A stretch of DNA of 64,000 nucleotides, taken from contig NZ_JASAUZ010000023.1 of NCBI RefSeq assembly GCF_030162935.1, forward strand, positions 62,001-126,000. The letters run 5' to 3'. Each line of letters begins with the position of its first letter. The first letter of the stretch is position 1. Position numbers and translations under genes: made by a program. This document shows, in pieces, positions 56,394-64,000 of the stretch. Origin of the DNA: Comamonas halotolerans (GTDB taxonomy: Bacteria > Pseudomonadota > Gammaproteobacteria > Burkholderiales > Burkholderiaceae_C). Under the pieces are notes generated by a model, which saw only the letters and a program-made list of their open reading frames with translations, did not search any database and was not told the origin of the DNA.

Positions 56394-56418
56394 AGTATAG
56401 AAATAATTTCTATACAAT
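56390..56418 (+). promoter_or_regulatory. Cargo promoter with embedded palindromic operator
   Basis: TTGAAG (56390-56395), 17-bp spacer, TACAAT (56413-56418). Between them lies a perfect inverted repeat (56395-56415) with arms GTATAGAAAT and ATTTCTATAC around a single A. Transcription predicted from the -10 starts at about 56424-56425, right at the ATG, so the message would be leaderless. A repressor bound here would block RNA polymerase. Confidence 0.65.
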
Positions 56419-56424
56419 TTAGCA

Positions 56425-56652
56425 ATGTCAACCAAACAACGCTTTCGCAACAAATATCGATTGGAATTGCGTGAGCGTGACCACCTCCCACCCCATGTGC
56501 ATCTGACGGGAGGAGGGTTGGACATACTGATCAACCTGGAGACACTGGACCACACTGGCGACTGTGAACGTTCCTTGCTCGATGAAGTGCTGGCGTGGGT
56601 GAAAGACAACCAGCCAGCACTGTTAAAGGAGTGGAAAAAATGGCATCCATGA
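56425..56652 (+). CDS. DUF4160 domain-containing protein
   Basis: 75 residues. It has the DUF4160 hallmark RERDHLPPHVHL (about residues 16-27) and a C-terminal helix (DEVLAWVKDNQPALLKEW). The family is usually found beside DUF2442 genes, as here, and is suspected to form toxin-antitoxin-like pairs. It lies between gpS and gpV, where P2 carries the non-essential orf30. Function unproven. Confidence 0.85.
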   Translation: MSTKQRFRNKYRLELRERDHLPPHVHLTGGGLDILINLETLDHTGDCERSLLDEVLAWVKDNQPALLKEWKKWHP

Positions 56653-57092
56653 AACGCCCCCGATTTGCAGCACTCAAGGCTCTACCCAACCACCGGTTGC
56701 GCATGACCTTTATCAACGGCACAGAGGCCACGGTAGATTTCACCCCCTTCTTCGCACAAAGCCCGGCGCTTGCTCCACTGCGTGATCCCAAGGCCTTTGC
56801 CAAAGTCTGTATTGCAGAAGATGAGGGATGGACTGCGGAATGGCCTGAGCTCGACATTCAGATCGGTGCCGACACACTGTGGCTAGATGCTCAAGCGCAA
56901 AACGCGCCTGATGAAAACACGCGCATCTTCGCGCAATGGCGCGCGCGCCACGGCCTATCACTGGTCAAAGCTGCAGAAGCACTGGGCATGACCACCCGCA
57001 CCATGAGCGCCTATGGCTCCGGTACGCACCCGGTGCCTCGCTATATCGCCTTGGCCGTCAAAGGCTGGGAAGCCGAGCACGCACGTGGGTAA
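56640..57092 (+). CDS. DUF2442 plus helix-turn-helix protein
   Basis: 150 residues. The N-terminal DUF2442 has NHRLRMTFINGTEATVDFTPFF and LRDPKAFAKV. The C-terminal ~55 residues form an XRE-like HTH (WRARHGLSLVKAAEALGMTTRTMSAYGSG in pieces). It overlaps the DUF4160 gene by 13 bp. A fused DNA-binding domain next to a palindromic operator suggests autorepression of the pair. Antitoxin role is inference. Confidence 0.82.
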   Translation: MASMKRPRFAALKALPNHRLRMTFINGTEATVDFTPFFAQSPALAPLRDPKAFAKVCIAEDEGWTAEWPELDIQIGADTLWLDAQAQNAPDENTRIFAQWRARHGLSLVKAAEALGMTTRTMSAYGSGTHPVPRYIALAVKGWEAEHARG

Positions 57093-57194
57093 ACGCAAAA
57101 ACTTAGAACCAGGGGCGTTTTATGCACCCCTGGTTCTATGCAGCTAAAACAGCTTAAGTAGTTTGAGTGGCTTGCCAACGCATTAATAACCGCC

Positions 57195-57215
57195 GTTACC
57201 AGCCCCGCCACAACA
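57195..57215 (+). promoter_or_regulatory. Phage late promoter motif, copy 2 (before baseplate V)
   Basis: GTTACCAGCCCC followed by GCCACAACA. It shares the ACC and CCGCCACAACA core with the copies at 50141 and 62658. It lies 44 bp before gpV, equivalent to P2 PV. Confidence 0.6.
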
Positions 57216-57258
57216 GCCAGATGCTGCGCCGCAAAGACTGTCGCGGCACATTGGCTGC

Positions 57259-57921
57259 ATGCCCCTCTCCGACCCTTCCCTTGCCATTTCCGAGCTGCAA
57301 CGCCTGCTGCACAACGTCGTGCGCGTGGGCGTTATCAGCGAGGTAGACCACGGCGGCCCAGGCCAGCCCGCCCGCGTGCGGGTATCCATTGGCGACCTCA
57401 CCACAGACTGGCGCCCCTACCACGAATGCCGTGCCGGTGGCACCACCACCTGGAGCCCGCCCACCGTGGGCGAACAAGCCACCGTGCTGTCACCCAGCGG
57501 CGACCTGGGCGCTGCCGTTGTGCTGGTGGGGCTCAACAGCACCGGCCACCCTGCCCCCAGCAACAGCCCCAGCCAAACGGTCACCCGCTACCAGGATGGC
57601 GCTGTGGTTCAGTACGACCATGCTGCACATGCCCTGCAGGCCACGCTGCCAGCCGGTGGTACCGCTACGCTGAAAGCCCCAGGCAGCGTCACCATTGACA
57701 GCCCGCAAACCACCATGACCGGCCACTGCCTTGTCCAAGGCTCCCTGATTTACCAGGGCGGCATGAAGGGTAGCGGCGTGGCCCAGGGCGCCAGCGGATC
57801 GGCACAAATCGAGGGCACGCTGCGCACCACCGAGGATGTGGTGGCGGGCAGCATCAGCCTGCGCAGCCACCGCCATATAGGTGTGCAGGAAGGTGGCGAC
57901 ACCAGCGGAGGCCCGCAATGA
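57259..57921 (+). CDS. Baseplate assembly / tail spike protein (P2 gpV family)
   Basis: 220 residues. N-terminal OB-like region with ISEVDHGGPGQPARVRVSIGDLTTDWRPY, then a beta-helix-like stretch, and the C-terminal HRHIGVQEGGDTSGGPQ with the H-x-H iron-binding pattern typical of gpV. This is the membrane-piercing spike of the baseplate. Confidence 0.93.
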   Translation: MPLSDPSLAISELQRLLHNVVRVGVISEVDHGGPGQPARVRVSIGDLTTDWRPYHECRAGGTTTWSPPTVGEQATVLSPSGDLGAAVVLVGLNSTGHPAPSNSPSQTVTRYQDGAVVQYDHAAHALQATLPAGGTATLKAPGSVTIDSPQTTMTGHCLVQGSLIYQGGMKGSGVAQGASGSAQIEGTLRTTEDVVAGSISLRSHRHIGVQEGGDTSGGPQ

Positions 57922-58262
57922 TGGATGCCCACACAGGCCGCCGCATCAGTCTGCGTGCCCACATCAGCCAGTCCATTGCCGACATTCTGAGCACGCCCAT
58001 TCAGTCGCGGCTCATGCGCCGTGGATACGGTAGCTATATCCCCAAGCTGATTGACCAGCCCATGACGCCCGCCAACATCCTGCGCCTGCAGGCTGCCACG
58101 GCCCAGGCCATCATGAAATGGGAGCCCCGCACACGGCTGCGCCGTGCAACGCTGGCAATGGATGCCACTGGCCGCGCAGTGTTGCAGATTGAGCGTGTGG
58201 ATCAAGGGCAGGCCACGGTCATGCGCCAGTCCGTCACATTGACTGGAGGGCTGCAGGCATGA
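57918..58262 (+). CDS. Baseplate protein (P2 gpW, gp25-like)
   Basis: 114 residues of the gp25/gpW lysozyme-like baseplate family: AHISQSIADILSTPIQSRLMRRGYGSYIP near the N-terminus. Start overlaps the gpV stop by 4 bp, and gpJ overlaps its end by 4 bp. Confidence 0.92.
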   Translation: MMDAHTGRRISLRAHISQSIADILSTPIQSRLMRRGYGSYIPKLIDQPMTPANILRLQAATAQAIMKWEPRTRLRRATLAMDATGRAVLQIERVDQGQATVMRQSVTLTGGLQA

Positions 58263-59176
58263 GCAACGCGCAGATCATCGACATGAGCAAACTGCCAGCA
58301 CCTGCTGTGGTGGTTGTGCCTGACTTTGAATCCATCCTGGCCGAACTCAAGGCTGACATGATTGCGGCCATGCCCCAGGCACAGCGTGCCAGCATAGCCG
58401 CCACGCTGCAGCTGGAGTCAGAGCCGCTGACCAAGTGGCTGCAGCGCTTGGCCTACCAACTCGTGGTTGAGCGCAGCGACCGCAATGACAGCGCACATGC
58501 CGTCATGCTGGCTTATGCGCGAGGCAGCGACCTGGATCAACTCGCCGCATTCTTTGACGTGCAGCGCCTGACCATTCAGGCCGCAGACCCCGGCACATTG
58601 CCGCCCACCCCTGCGGTGATGGAAGCTGATGATGCATTCCGGGAGCGCATCCAGATGGCGCCGCGTGGCTATAGCGTGGCGGGCCCTGTGGGTGCCTACG
58701 TATTCCACGCCAAAACCGCCAGCGGACAGGTGCTGGATGCTGCGGCCACCAGTCCCACGCCGGGCACTGTCATCGTGTCGGTACTGTCCCGCCAGGGCAG
58801 CGGTGTACCCGATCAAGCCTTGCTCGATGTGGTGGCTGCTGCCATCAACGCAGAAGACGTGCGCCCGCTGACAGATCAGGTCATCGTTCAAGCTGCAGGC
58901 ATTGTTCCTTACAAGATTTCCGGGAGCATCTACACACTGCCCGGCCCAGACTCTTCCAGCGTTCTTGTCACTGCCCGCCAGCGCATCAACGACTACGCCG
59001 ATTCCATGCACCGCATCGGGCGCATGCCCACGCTGTCGGGCATTTACGCCGCGCTGCACATCGAAGGTGTAGCCCGCGTGGAACTGACAAGCCCCACCGC
59101 TGATGTGTTGGTGGGTGCAACGCAGGCCAGCTGGTGTACAGCCATCGACATCAACTACGGGGGCACCATTGGTTAA
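58259..59176 (+). CDS. Baseplate wedge protein (P2 gpJ family)
   Basis: 305 residues. It has gpJ features in EPLTKWLQRLAYQLVVERSDRN, YARGSDLDQLAAFFDVQRL, and the central FRERIQMAPRGYSVAGPVGAYVFHA (in pieces). Member of the V-W-J-I baseplate run; overlaps gpI by 8 bp. Confidence 0.94.
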   Translation: MSNAQIIDMSKLPAPAVVVVPDFESILAELKADMIAAMPQAQRASIAATLQLESEPLTKWLQRLAYQLVVERSDRNDSAHAVMLAYARGSDLDQLAAFFDVQRLTIQAADPGTLPPTPAVMEADDAFRERIQMAPRGYSVAGPVGAYVFHAKTASGQVLDAAATSPTPGTVIVSVLSRQGSGVPDQALLDVVAAAINAEDVRPLTDQVIVQAAGIVPYKISGSIYTLPGPDSSSVLVTARQRINDYADSMHRIGRMPTLSGIYAALHIEGVARVELTSPTADVLVGATQASWCTAIDINYGGTIG

Positions 59177-59717
59177 CTCCCTTTTACCCCCCAACGCCAC
59201 CGCGCTGGACCGTGCGGCGGAGGCAGTGCTGACCAAGCACTTGTCTGCCATCGAGCAGCCGCACCGTGGGCTTTGGAACCCCGATACCTGCCCGCTGGAG
59301 CTGCTGCCCTGGCTGGCATGGAGTCTGGGCGTGGAAGCTTGGCGCAGCGACTGGCCTGAGCACATCAAGCGCGCCATCGTGCGCAATGCCATTCAAGTGC
59401 AGCGACTTCGCGGCACTGTCAAAAGCGTGCGCGACACCGTGGCCGCATTCGGCGGCGCAATCAGTATCCGGGAATGGTGGCAAACCACGCCCAAGGGCAC
59501 GCCCCATACGTTTGAGCTGGTTTTCACCATGACCGGCAATGACGGTGTGCAAGCCAGCGCTGAATTCGTGCAAGACGTCATGGCCGAAGTCTCCCGCGTC
59601 AAACCCTTGCGCTCTCACTTCACTTTCATTCAGGGCATTTCTACATCGGCATCCACAAAGCTTGTAGCCGTGGGCCGCACCGTCAACTACGCACGGCTGG
59701 ATATGGCTGTGCAGTAA
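59169..59717 (+). CDS. Tail protein (P2 gpI family)
   Basis: 182 residues if started at TTG 59169 (MVNSLLPPNATALDRAAEAV), the most likely start: no ATG lies near the gpI N-terminal homology, and the overlap with gpJ is typical. It carries LELLPWLAWSLGVEAWRSDWPEHIKRAIVRN (in pieces), conserved in gpI. Connects baseplate and fibres. Confidence 0.88.
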   Translation: MVNSLLPPNATALDRAAEAVLTKHLSAIEQPHRGLWNPDTCPLELLPWLAWSLGVEAWRSDWPEHIKRAIVRNAIQVQRLRGTVKSVRDTVAAFGGAISIREWWQTTPKGTPHTFELVFTMTGNDGVQASAEFVQDVMAEVSRVKPLRSHFTFIQGISTSASTKLVAVGRTVNYARLDMAVQ

Positions 59718-59729
59718 CCCCAAGCATCC

Positions 59730-62198
59730 ATGACAGGCATCATCTTTAAACTCACCACCGCCGGGCGGGCTGCGCTGGTCAACGCGGCCCACGATGGCAC
59801 CAATGCGCGGCGCATTGTCAGCGTGGGCATCACTGCCACTGCATTTACGCCCACCGATGCAATCACGGCCATTCCGAACGAAATCAAGCGCATCACCACC
59901 ATTGCCGGTGATGTTGTCGCTGCAGACACCATCCACGTCACCATCCGCGACGATGGCTCGGGCACCTACACCGTGCGCGGCCTGGGCCTGTACCTGGACA
60001 ACGGTGTACTGCTGGGCACGTACAGCCAGCCCGAAGTCATTCTGGAAAAATCTACGGCCAGTATTTTTTTGCTGGCCACGGATTTGCGTGTGCTGGACGG
60101 CGGTGTGGACATCAGCACGCTGCAGTTTGGTGCTACCGACTTCATCAACCCGCCCGCAACCACCGAGCGCCAGGGCGTGGTGCAACTTGCCACCAAGGCG
60201 ATTGCAGACGCACTGACAGACGCCACCCGCGCCCTCACTGCTGCCAGTGTGGCAGGGCTGTTTGCTGCGCGTGCCCTGGTAACGCGCAAGATCAGCACCG
60301 GCACAGGCTTGAATGGCGGCGGTGACTTGTCTGCAGATCGCACCATTGCCCTGGCCAACACGGCAGTCGCGGCAGGCAGCTACGGCAGTGGCACCGTGGT
60401 GCCCACATTCACGGTCGATGCACAAGGGCGCCTGACCGCTGCGGGCACTGCAACCATGGCCCCTGCCTGGGGCAACATCACCGGCAAACCAACAACGCTG
60501 TCGGGCTATGGGATCACCGATGCTGCCTTGGCTGCCCGCACCATCACGGCGGGCACTGGCCTGACAGGGGGAGGCAATCTGACGGCCAACCGTACCTTTG
60601 CGCTGGCCAACACCACTGTCACAGCGGGCAGCTATGGCAGCGGCACGGTGGTGCCTACATTCACGGTCGATGCACAAGGGCGCCTGACCGCTGCGGGCAC
60701 GGCAACCATGACGCCAGCCTGGGGCAACATCACGGGCACGCCTACCACCCTGGCTGGCTATGGCATTACCGATGGTGCCTTGGCTGCACGCACCATCACC
60801 GCGGGCAACGGATTAACAGGCGGAGGCAACCTGACGGCCAATCGATCCGTGGCCCTGGGCACTCCCAGCACGATCACAGGGTCATCCACCAACGCCGTGG
60901 GAACGGAAACCCACAGTCACGCCGTCACTCTCTACGTGGCCGATCTTGTCAACGGCGACAAAGTCACGTTGGCATCGGCGCTGAGTGCAGGTGTTGACCT
61001 GAACACCATTACAGAGCGTGGCGTTTATACGCAAAGCACGAATGCCAACGCTTCCAGCGGCACCAATTACCCGGTTGCTGCAGCTGGAGTGCTGACGGTG
61101 GCCCATGATGGCAGCAGCATCACGACACAAAGCTATCAGCACTATCTAAATGGTGATGTCTGGACGCGTTCGCGTTACAACACTACATGGACTGCGTGGC
61201 GCAAGAACGTGACAGAAGAGCGCAGTATTACTGCAGGCACTGGACTGACTGGTGGCGGCGACCTTTCAGGCAACCGTACCTTTGCTCTAGCCAATACCGC
61301 TGTCACTGCGGGCAGTTACGGCAGTGCCACCGCAGTGCCCACGTTCACCGTGGATGCCCAGGGGCGTTTGACCGCTGCGGGCACCGCAACCATGACCCCA
61401 GCCTGGGGCAACATCACCGGCAAACCGACCACCCTGGCAGGCTATGGCATCACCGATGGAGCCTTGGCTGCCCGCACCATCACAGCGGGCACGGGCCTGA
61501 CCGGCGGCGGCAACCTCACGGCCAACCGCACGATTGCCCTGGCAAATACTGCCGTTACAGCAGGCAGCTACGGCAGTGGTTCCGTGGTGCCAACGTTTAC
61601 GGTGGATGCGCAGGGCCGCCTCACGGCTGCGGGCTCTGCCGTGGTCACGCCTGCCTGGGGCAGCGTCACCGGAACCCCTACCACCCTGGCAGGCTATGGC
61701 ATCACCGATGGTGCCTTGGCTGCACGCACCATCACTGCAGGCACGGGCCTGACAGGGGGTGGCAACCTGACGGCCAACCGCACCTTTTCGCTGGCCAATA
61801 CCGCAGTCACTGCGGGCAGCTATGGCAGTTCCAGCGCAGTGCCAACATTTACCGTGGATGCGCAGGGCCGACTGACGGCAGCAGGAACTGTGGGGCTGCA
61901 TGCGCTTGGAATTGGGCAATCGTGGCAAGACGTCACAGCTTCGCGTGCTGTGGGCACCACCTACACCAACACCACCGGCAGACCGATTTTTATATCTGTG
62001 ACTTCTCGCCGCGCTGACGGCAACACCGCAGCATCAATTTCCTTGTATATCAACTCCATCAGAGTTGCACGGAGCGTGACACGATTTAGTAGCGGTGAAA
62101 AAGATGCGGTAGTCACGGGCATTGTTCCCGCTGGGGCAACTTACTTGGTGAGCGAATTTGAAGGCGATGCAATCTATATCTGGGCAGAATTGAGATGA
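59730..62198 (+). CDS. Phage tail fibre with tandem ~84-residue repeats (gpH-like)
   Basis: 822 residues. The N-terminal ~150 residues match the phage tail-collar fibre family ([38 protein letters not shown]). The shaft is then made of six repeat units of the [15 protein letters not shown] / [17 protein letters not shown] / [24 protein letters not shown] type; the third is truncated and followed by a unique ~110-residue module ([20 protein letters not shown]). The C-terminal ~100 residues are unique and probably bind the receptor. Overlaps the next gene by 4 bp. Confidence 0.9.
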   Translation: MTGIIFKLTTAGRAALVNAAHDGTNARRIVSVGITATAFTPTDAITAIPNEIKRITTIAGDVVAADTIHVTIRDDGSGTYTVRGLGLYLDNGVLLGTYSQPEVILEKSTASIFLLATDLRVLDGGVDISTLQFGATDFINPPATTERQGVVQLATKAIADALTDATRALTAASVAGLFAARALVTRKISTGTGLNGGGDLSADRTIALANTAVAAGSYGSGTVVPTFTVDAQGRLTAAGTATMAPAWGNITGKPTTLSGYGITDAALAARTITAGTGLTGGGNLTANRTFALANTTVTAGSYGSGTVVPTFTVDAQGRLTAAGTATMTPAWGNITGTPTTLAGYGITDGALAARTITAGNGLTGGGNLTANRSVALGTPSTITGSSTNAVGTETHSHAVTLYVADLVNGDKVTLASALSAGVDLNTITERGVYTQSTNANASSGTNYPVAAAGVLTVAHDGSSITTQSYQHYLNGDVWTRSRYNTTWTAWRKNVTEERSITAGTGLTGGGDLSGNRTFALANTAVTAGSYGSATAVPTFTVDAQGRLTAAGTATMTPAWGNITGKPTTLAGYGITDGALAARTITAGTGLTGGGNLTANRTIALANTAVTAGSYGSGSVVPTFTVDAQGRLTAAGSAVVTPAWGSVTGTPTTLAGYGITDGALAARTITAGTGLTGGGNLTANRTFSLANTAVTAGSYGSSSAVPTFTVDAQGRLTAAGTVGLHALGIGQSWQDVTASRAVGTTYTNTTGRPIFISVTSRRADGNTAASISLYINSIRVARSVTRFSSGEKDAVVTGIVPAGATYLVSEFEGDAIYIWAELR
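60291..61890 (+). repeat. 252-bp tandem repeats in the tail-fibre gene
   Basis: Units start at 60291, 60540, 60792, 61224, 61476 and 61728. Full units are 249-252 bp. Unit 3 is cut off at about 60870, with a unique insert to 61223, and unit 6 runs into the C-terminal domain. Similarity between units is high at both DNA and protein level, which invites unequal recombination. Confidence 0.88.
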
Positions 62199-62602
62199 GG
62201 CAACACAAATACTTCACAGATGATGCGGGCACTGTTTATGCCTACGAGGCCGACGGTTCCCAAGACGGCTACATCTCGCCCACCTTACGGGCCATGACCG
62301 AAGAGGAAATTCAGGCCCACCTGAATCCACCGCCTGCAGTGGTAGCACCGCCACAGCAGTGCACGCCTGCCCAGGGGCTTGTGGCACTGTTTGCCATCAA
62401 AGGCATCACCGAAGATCAGGTGCTTGCAGCGATTGAGCAAATCCCGGATCCCGTGCAGCGCTACACCGCAAAAATCGGCTATCAACGCGCCACGTCCTGG
62501 GAACTCAAGAGCCCCACCATGCAGTTTCTGGCCCAGCTGCTACAGCTGTCAGAGACAGATATGGATGAGCTATTTAGCTATGCCGTGACAGTACAAGTCT
62601 GA
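62195..62602 (+). CDS. Tail-fibre-associated protein, probable fibre assembly factor
   Basis: 135 residues. N-terminus ([27 protein letters not shown]) plus [13 protein letters not shown] resembles the front part of fibre-assembly proteins. The rest ([27 protein letters not shown]) is a helical domain found beside phage fibre genes. It takes the gpG slot. An exact family assignment is not certain. Confidence 0.65.
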   Translation: MRQHKYFTDDAGTVYAYEADGSQDGYISPTLRAMTEEEIQAHLNPPPAVVAPPQQCTPAQGLVALFAIKGITEDQVLAAIEQIPDPVQRYTAKIGYQRATSWELKSPTMQFLAQLLQLSETDMDELFSYAVTVQV

Positions 62603-62657
62603 CGCAATGCAGATGGAAAAACGCTGGCAGCAATCCCGCGCACGCATCCATTTTTCC

Positions 62658-62678
62658 GTCACCTGAACCGCCACAACA
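62658..62678 (+). promoter_or_regulatory. Phage late promoter motif, copy 3 (before sheath FI)
   Basis: GTCACCTGAACC followed by GCCACAACA; one base differs from copy 1 at 50141. It lies 69 bp before the sheath gene, equivalent to P2 PF. Confidence 0.62.
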
Positions 62679-62746
62679 GCCGCTGCTGGCCGCTGCGTGC
62701 AGCTCGAGTGAGCATAGAGGCTCCACACCAACAGGAGCCCTGCCAC

Positions 62747-63955
62747 ATGGCTGCAACCGACTATCACCACGGCGTCCGAGTCATTGAAACTACGGGCGCA
62801 GGCGCGGCTATCCGCGTTGTCTCCACCGCCGTTATTGGCTTGGTGGCCACCGCGCCGGAAGCTGACGATGATGCCTTTCCCATCAACACTCCCGTATTGC
62901 TGACCAACCCCGCCGGTGGCATTGGCAAAGCGGGCAAGAGTGGCACCCTCGCCCGTGCGCTGGATGCCATCAGCAAACAATCCCGCGCACTGACCATTGT
63001 GGTGCGCGTGGAGGAAGGTGCGGAGGCGTCTGAAACCGTCTCCAACATCATTGGTTCTGTACTGCCCACAGGCCAGCGCACAGGCATTCAGGCCCTGCTG
63101 TCAGCCGAGAGTGAACTTGGCGTCAAGCCGCGCATCATCGGTGTGCCAGAGCTGGACACGCAAGAAGTTGCCAATGCGCTGGCCAGTGCTGCCCAGGCGC
63201 TGCGCGCCTTCACTTATGTGGCTGCGCGAGATACCGCAGGCAACTACGCGCAAACAAAAGAGCAGGCCACGGCTTACCGCAAGGAATTTGGCCAGCGTGA
63301 GGTCATGGTGCTCTACCCCAACTTCCTGGCCTGGGACAGCAACGCCGGGGAAGACGGCAAAGGCGCGGTGGTCACGCAAAGCGCCGTCGCCTACGCCATG
63401 GGCTTGCGTGCCAAGCTGGATCAGGAAGTGGGCTGGCACAAGAACATCAGCAATGCCGTTATCAACGGCCCCCAGGGCGTCACCGTGCCTGTGTTCTTTG
63501 ACTTGCAGAACCCTGCCAGCGATGCAGGCTATCTGAACGCGCAGGAGGTGACCACCATCATCCGCCGCAGCGGCTATCGCTTCTGGGGCTCACGCACCTG
63601 TGAAGAGCAAGGCGGGCGCTTTGCCTTTGAGAACTACACACGCACCGCCCAGGTGCTGGCAGACACCATTGCCGAGGCGCACTTCACCTTCGTTGACAAG
63701 CCCATGCACCCCAGCTTGGTGCGCGACATGCTGGGCTTCATCAATAGCCGCTTCCGCGATCTGGTCAACGGTGGTTATCTGATTGGCGCCGAAGCCTACT
63801 TTGACCCCGACCGCAACAGCAAGGAAGACCTTGCAGCTGGCCGCTTGCTTATCAGCTACCGCTACACCCCTGTGCCGCCGCTGGAAAACCTCATCTTTGA
63901 GCAGTCCATCACGGACGATTTCCTGGCTGAATTTGCCGCCGCCATCCAAGCCTGA
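62747..63955 (+). CDS. Contractile tail sheath protein (P2 gpFI family)
   Basis: 402 residues from ATG 62747 behind CAGGAG. It starts MAATDYHHGVRVIETTGAGA. FI-type blocks: VSTAVIGLVATAP, TPVLLTNPAGGIGKAGKSGTLARAL and GYRFWGSRTCEEQGGRFAFENYTRTAQVLADTI (in pieces). Forms the contracting outer tube of the myovirus tail. The next gene begins 16 bp after the stop. Confidence 0.95.
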   Translation: MAATDYHHGVRVIETTGAGAAIRVVSTAVIGLVATAPEADDDAFPINTPVLLTNPAGGIGKAGKSGTLARALDAISKQSRALTIVVRVEEGAEASETVSNIIGSVLPTGQRTGIQALLSAESELGVKPRIIGVPELDTQEVANALASAAQALRAFTYVAARDTAGNYAQTKEQATAYRKEFGQREVMVLYPNFLAWDSNAGEDGKGAVVTQSAVAYAMGLRAKLDQEVGWHKNISNAVINGPQGVTVPVFFDLQNPASDAGYLNAQEVTTIIRRSGYRFWGSRTCEEQGGRFAFENYTRTAQVLADTIAEAHFTFVDKPMHPSLVRDMLGFINSRFRDLVNGGYLIGAEAYFDPDRNSKEDLAAGRLLISYRYTPVPPLENLIFEQSITDDFLAEFAAAIQA

Positions 63956-63971
63956 CCCGGAGTGAACCAAT

Positions 63972-64000
63972 ATGTCTTTGCCTAGCAAACTTAAAAACTT
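63972..64000 (+). CDS. Tail tube protein start (P2 gpFII), truncated by the window
   Basis: Only MSLPSKLKN is visible, behind a GGAGTGA ribosome site and directly after the sheath gene. The position and the first residues fit the major tail tube protein FII. Confidence 0.7.

Noticed and set aside
59184..60677. 497-codon open frame antisense to gpI and the tail fibre
   Set aside because: It runs across two well-supported phage genes and repeats with the fibre units; the low-complexity translation is a shadow.
60291..61890. Regular repeats considered as a CRISPR-like array
   Set aside because: Units are 252 bp, fully coding and in frame within a tail-fibre gene, with no short repeat-spacer pattern and no cas genes.
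61187..62017. 276-codon + frame inside the tail-fibre repeats
   Set aside because: Repeat units are 252 bp, divisible by 3, so any frame open in one unit stays open in all; no protein-like features.

Overview
The window looks like a chromosome segment of a betaproteobacterium of the order Burkholderiales, most likely a Comamonadaceae (Comamonas-like). The evidence is a Bug-type tripartite tricarboxylate transporter receptor at the left edge, a short Burkholderiales-type H-NS protein, a DUF3579 protein, the purM / hda / HAD phosphatase / pcnB / folK block typical of this order, and moderately GC-rich coding. No rRNA, tRNA or CRISPR array was seen.

Positions 1-43,440 are ordinary core chromosome. 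From left to right they hold: an uptake receptor; a divergent LysE exporter / LysR regulator pair; a ChrA chromate transporter; the peroxide-defence genes ahpC-ahpF with an attenuator-like hairpin between them and an OxyR-like site upstream; bacterioferritin; an alpha-E / circularly permuted ATP-grasp pair; comEC; ridA; folK-pcnB-HAD phosphatase-hda facing purM-perM; sirB1-like and murJ; rpsT; a DUF3579 gene; argD-argF; two tandem YkgJ Cys-cluster genes; an orphan lipoprotein; a decayed IS5-like transposase; a 36-residue membrane protein; an amino-acid permease; kynB; an exonuclease; ogt; an MFS transporter; an FAD monooxygenase; hns; apaH; an RhlE-type helicase; a YpfJ-type metallopeptidase; a Cache-GGDEF diguanylate cyclase; dcd; and guaD with a BMP-family receptor.

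From about 43.5 kb to the right edge lies the left two thirds of a P2-type (phiCTX-like order) prophage. It starts with possible integrase arm sites and a cos-like sequence (43,811). A cargo segment follows (OLD-family nuclease and a small membrane protein, 44.3-46.9 kb). Then come portal and terminase (leftward) and scaffold, capsid, terminase small subunit, head completion, tail X, lysis genes (holin, GH108 endolysin, Rz and an embedded Rz1), tail completion R and S, a DUF4160 / DUF2442-HTH module, baseplate V-W-J-I, a repetitive tail fibre, a fibre-associated protein, the sheath FI and the first codons of the tube FII. Three copies of one 21-bp motif sit exactly where P2 has its activator-dependent late promoters PO, PV and PF. 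Integrase, repressor and replication genes are not in the window and are expected to the right.

The most interesting regions are the two cargo slots of the prophage: the cos-proximal OLD nuclease plus membrane protein, and the S-V module, whose promoter spacer is almost entirely a perfect palindrome and whose transcript is predicted to be leaderless.
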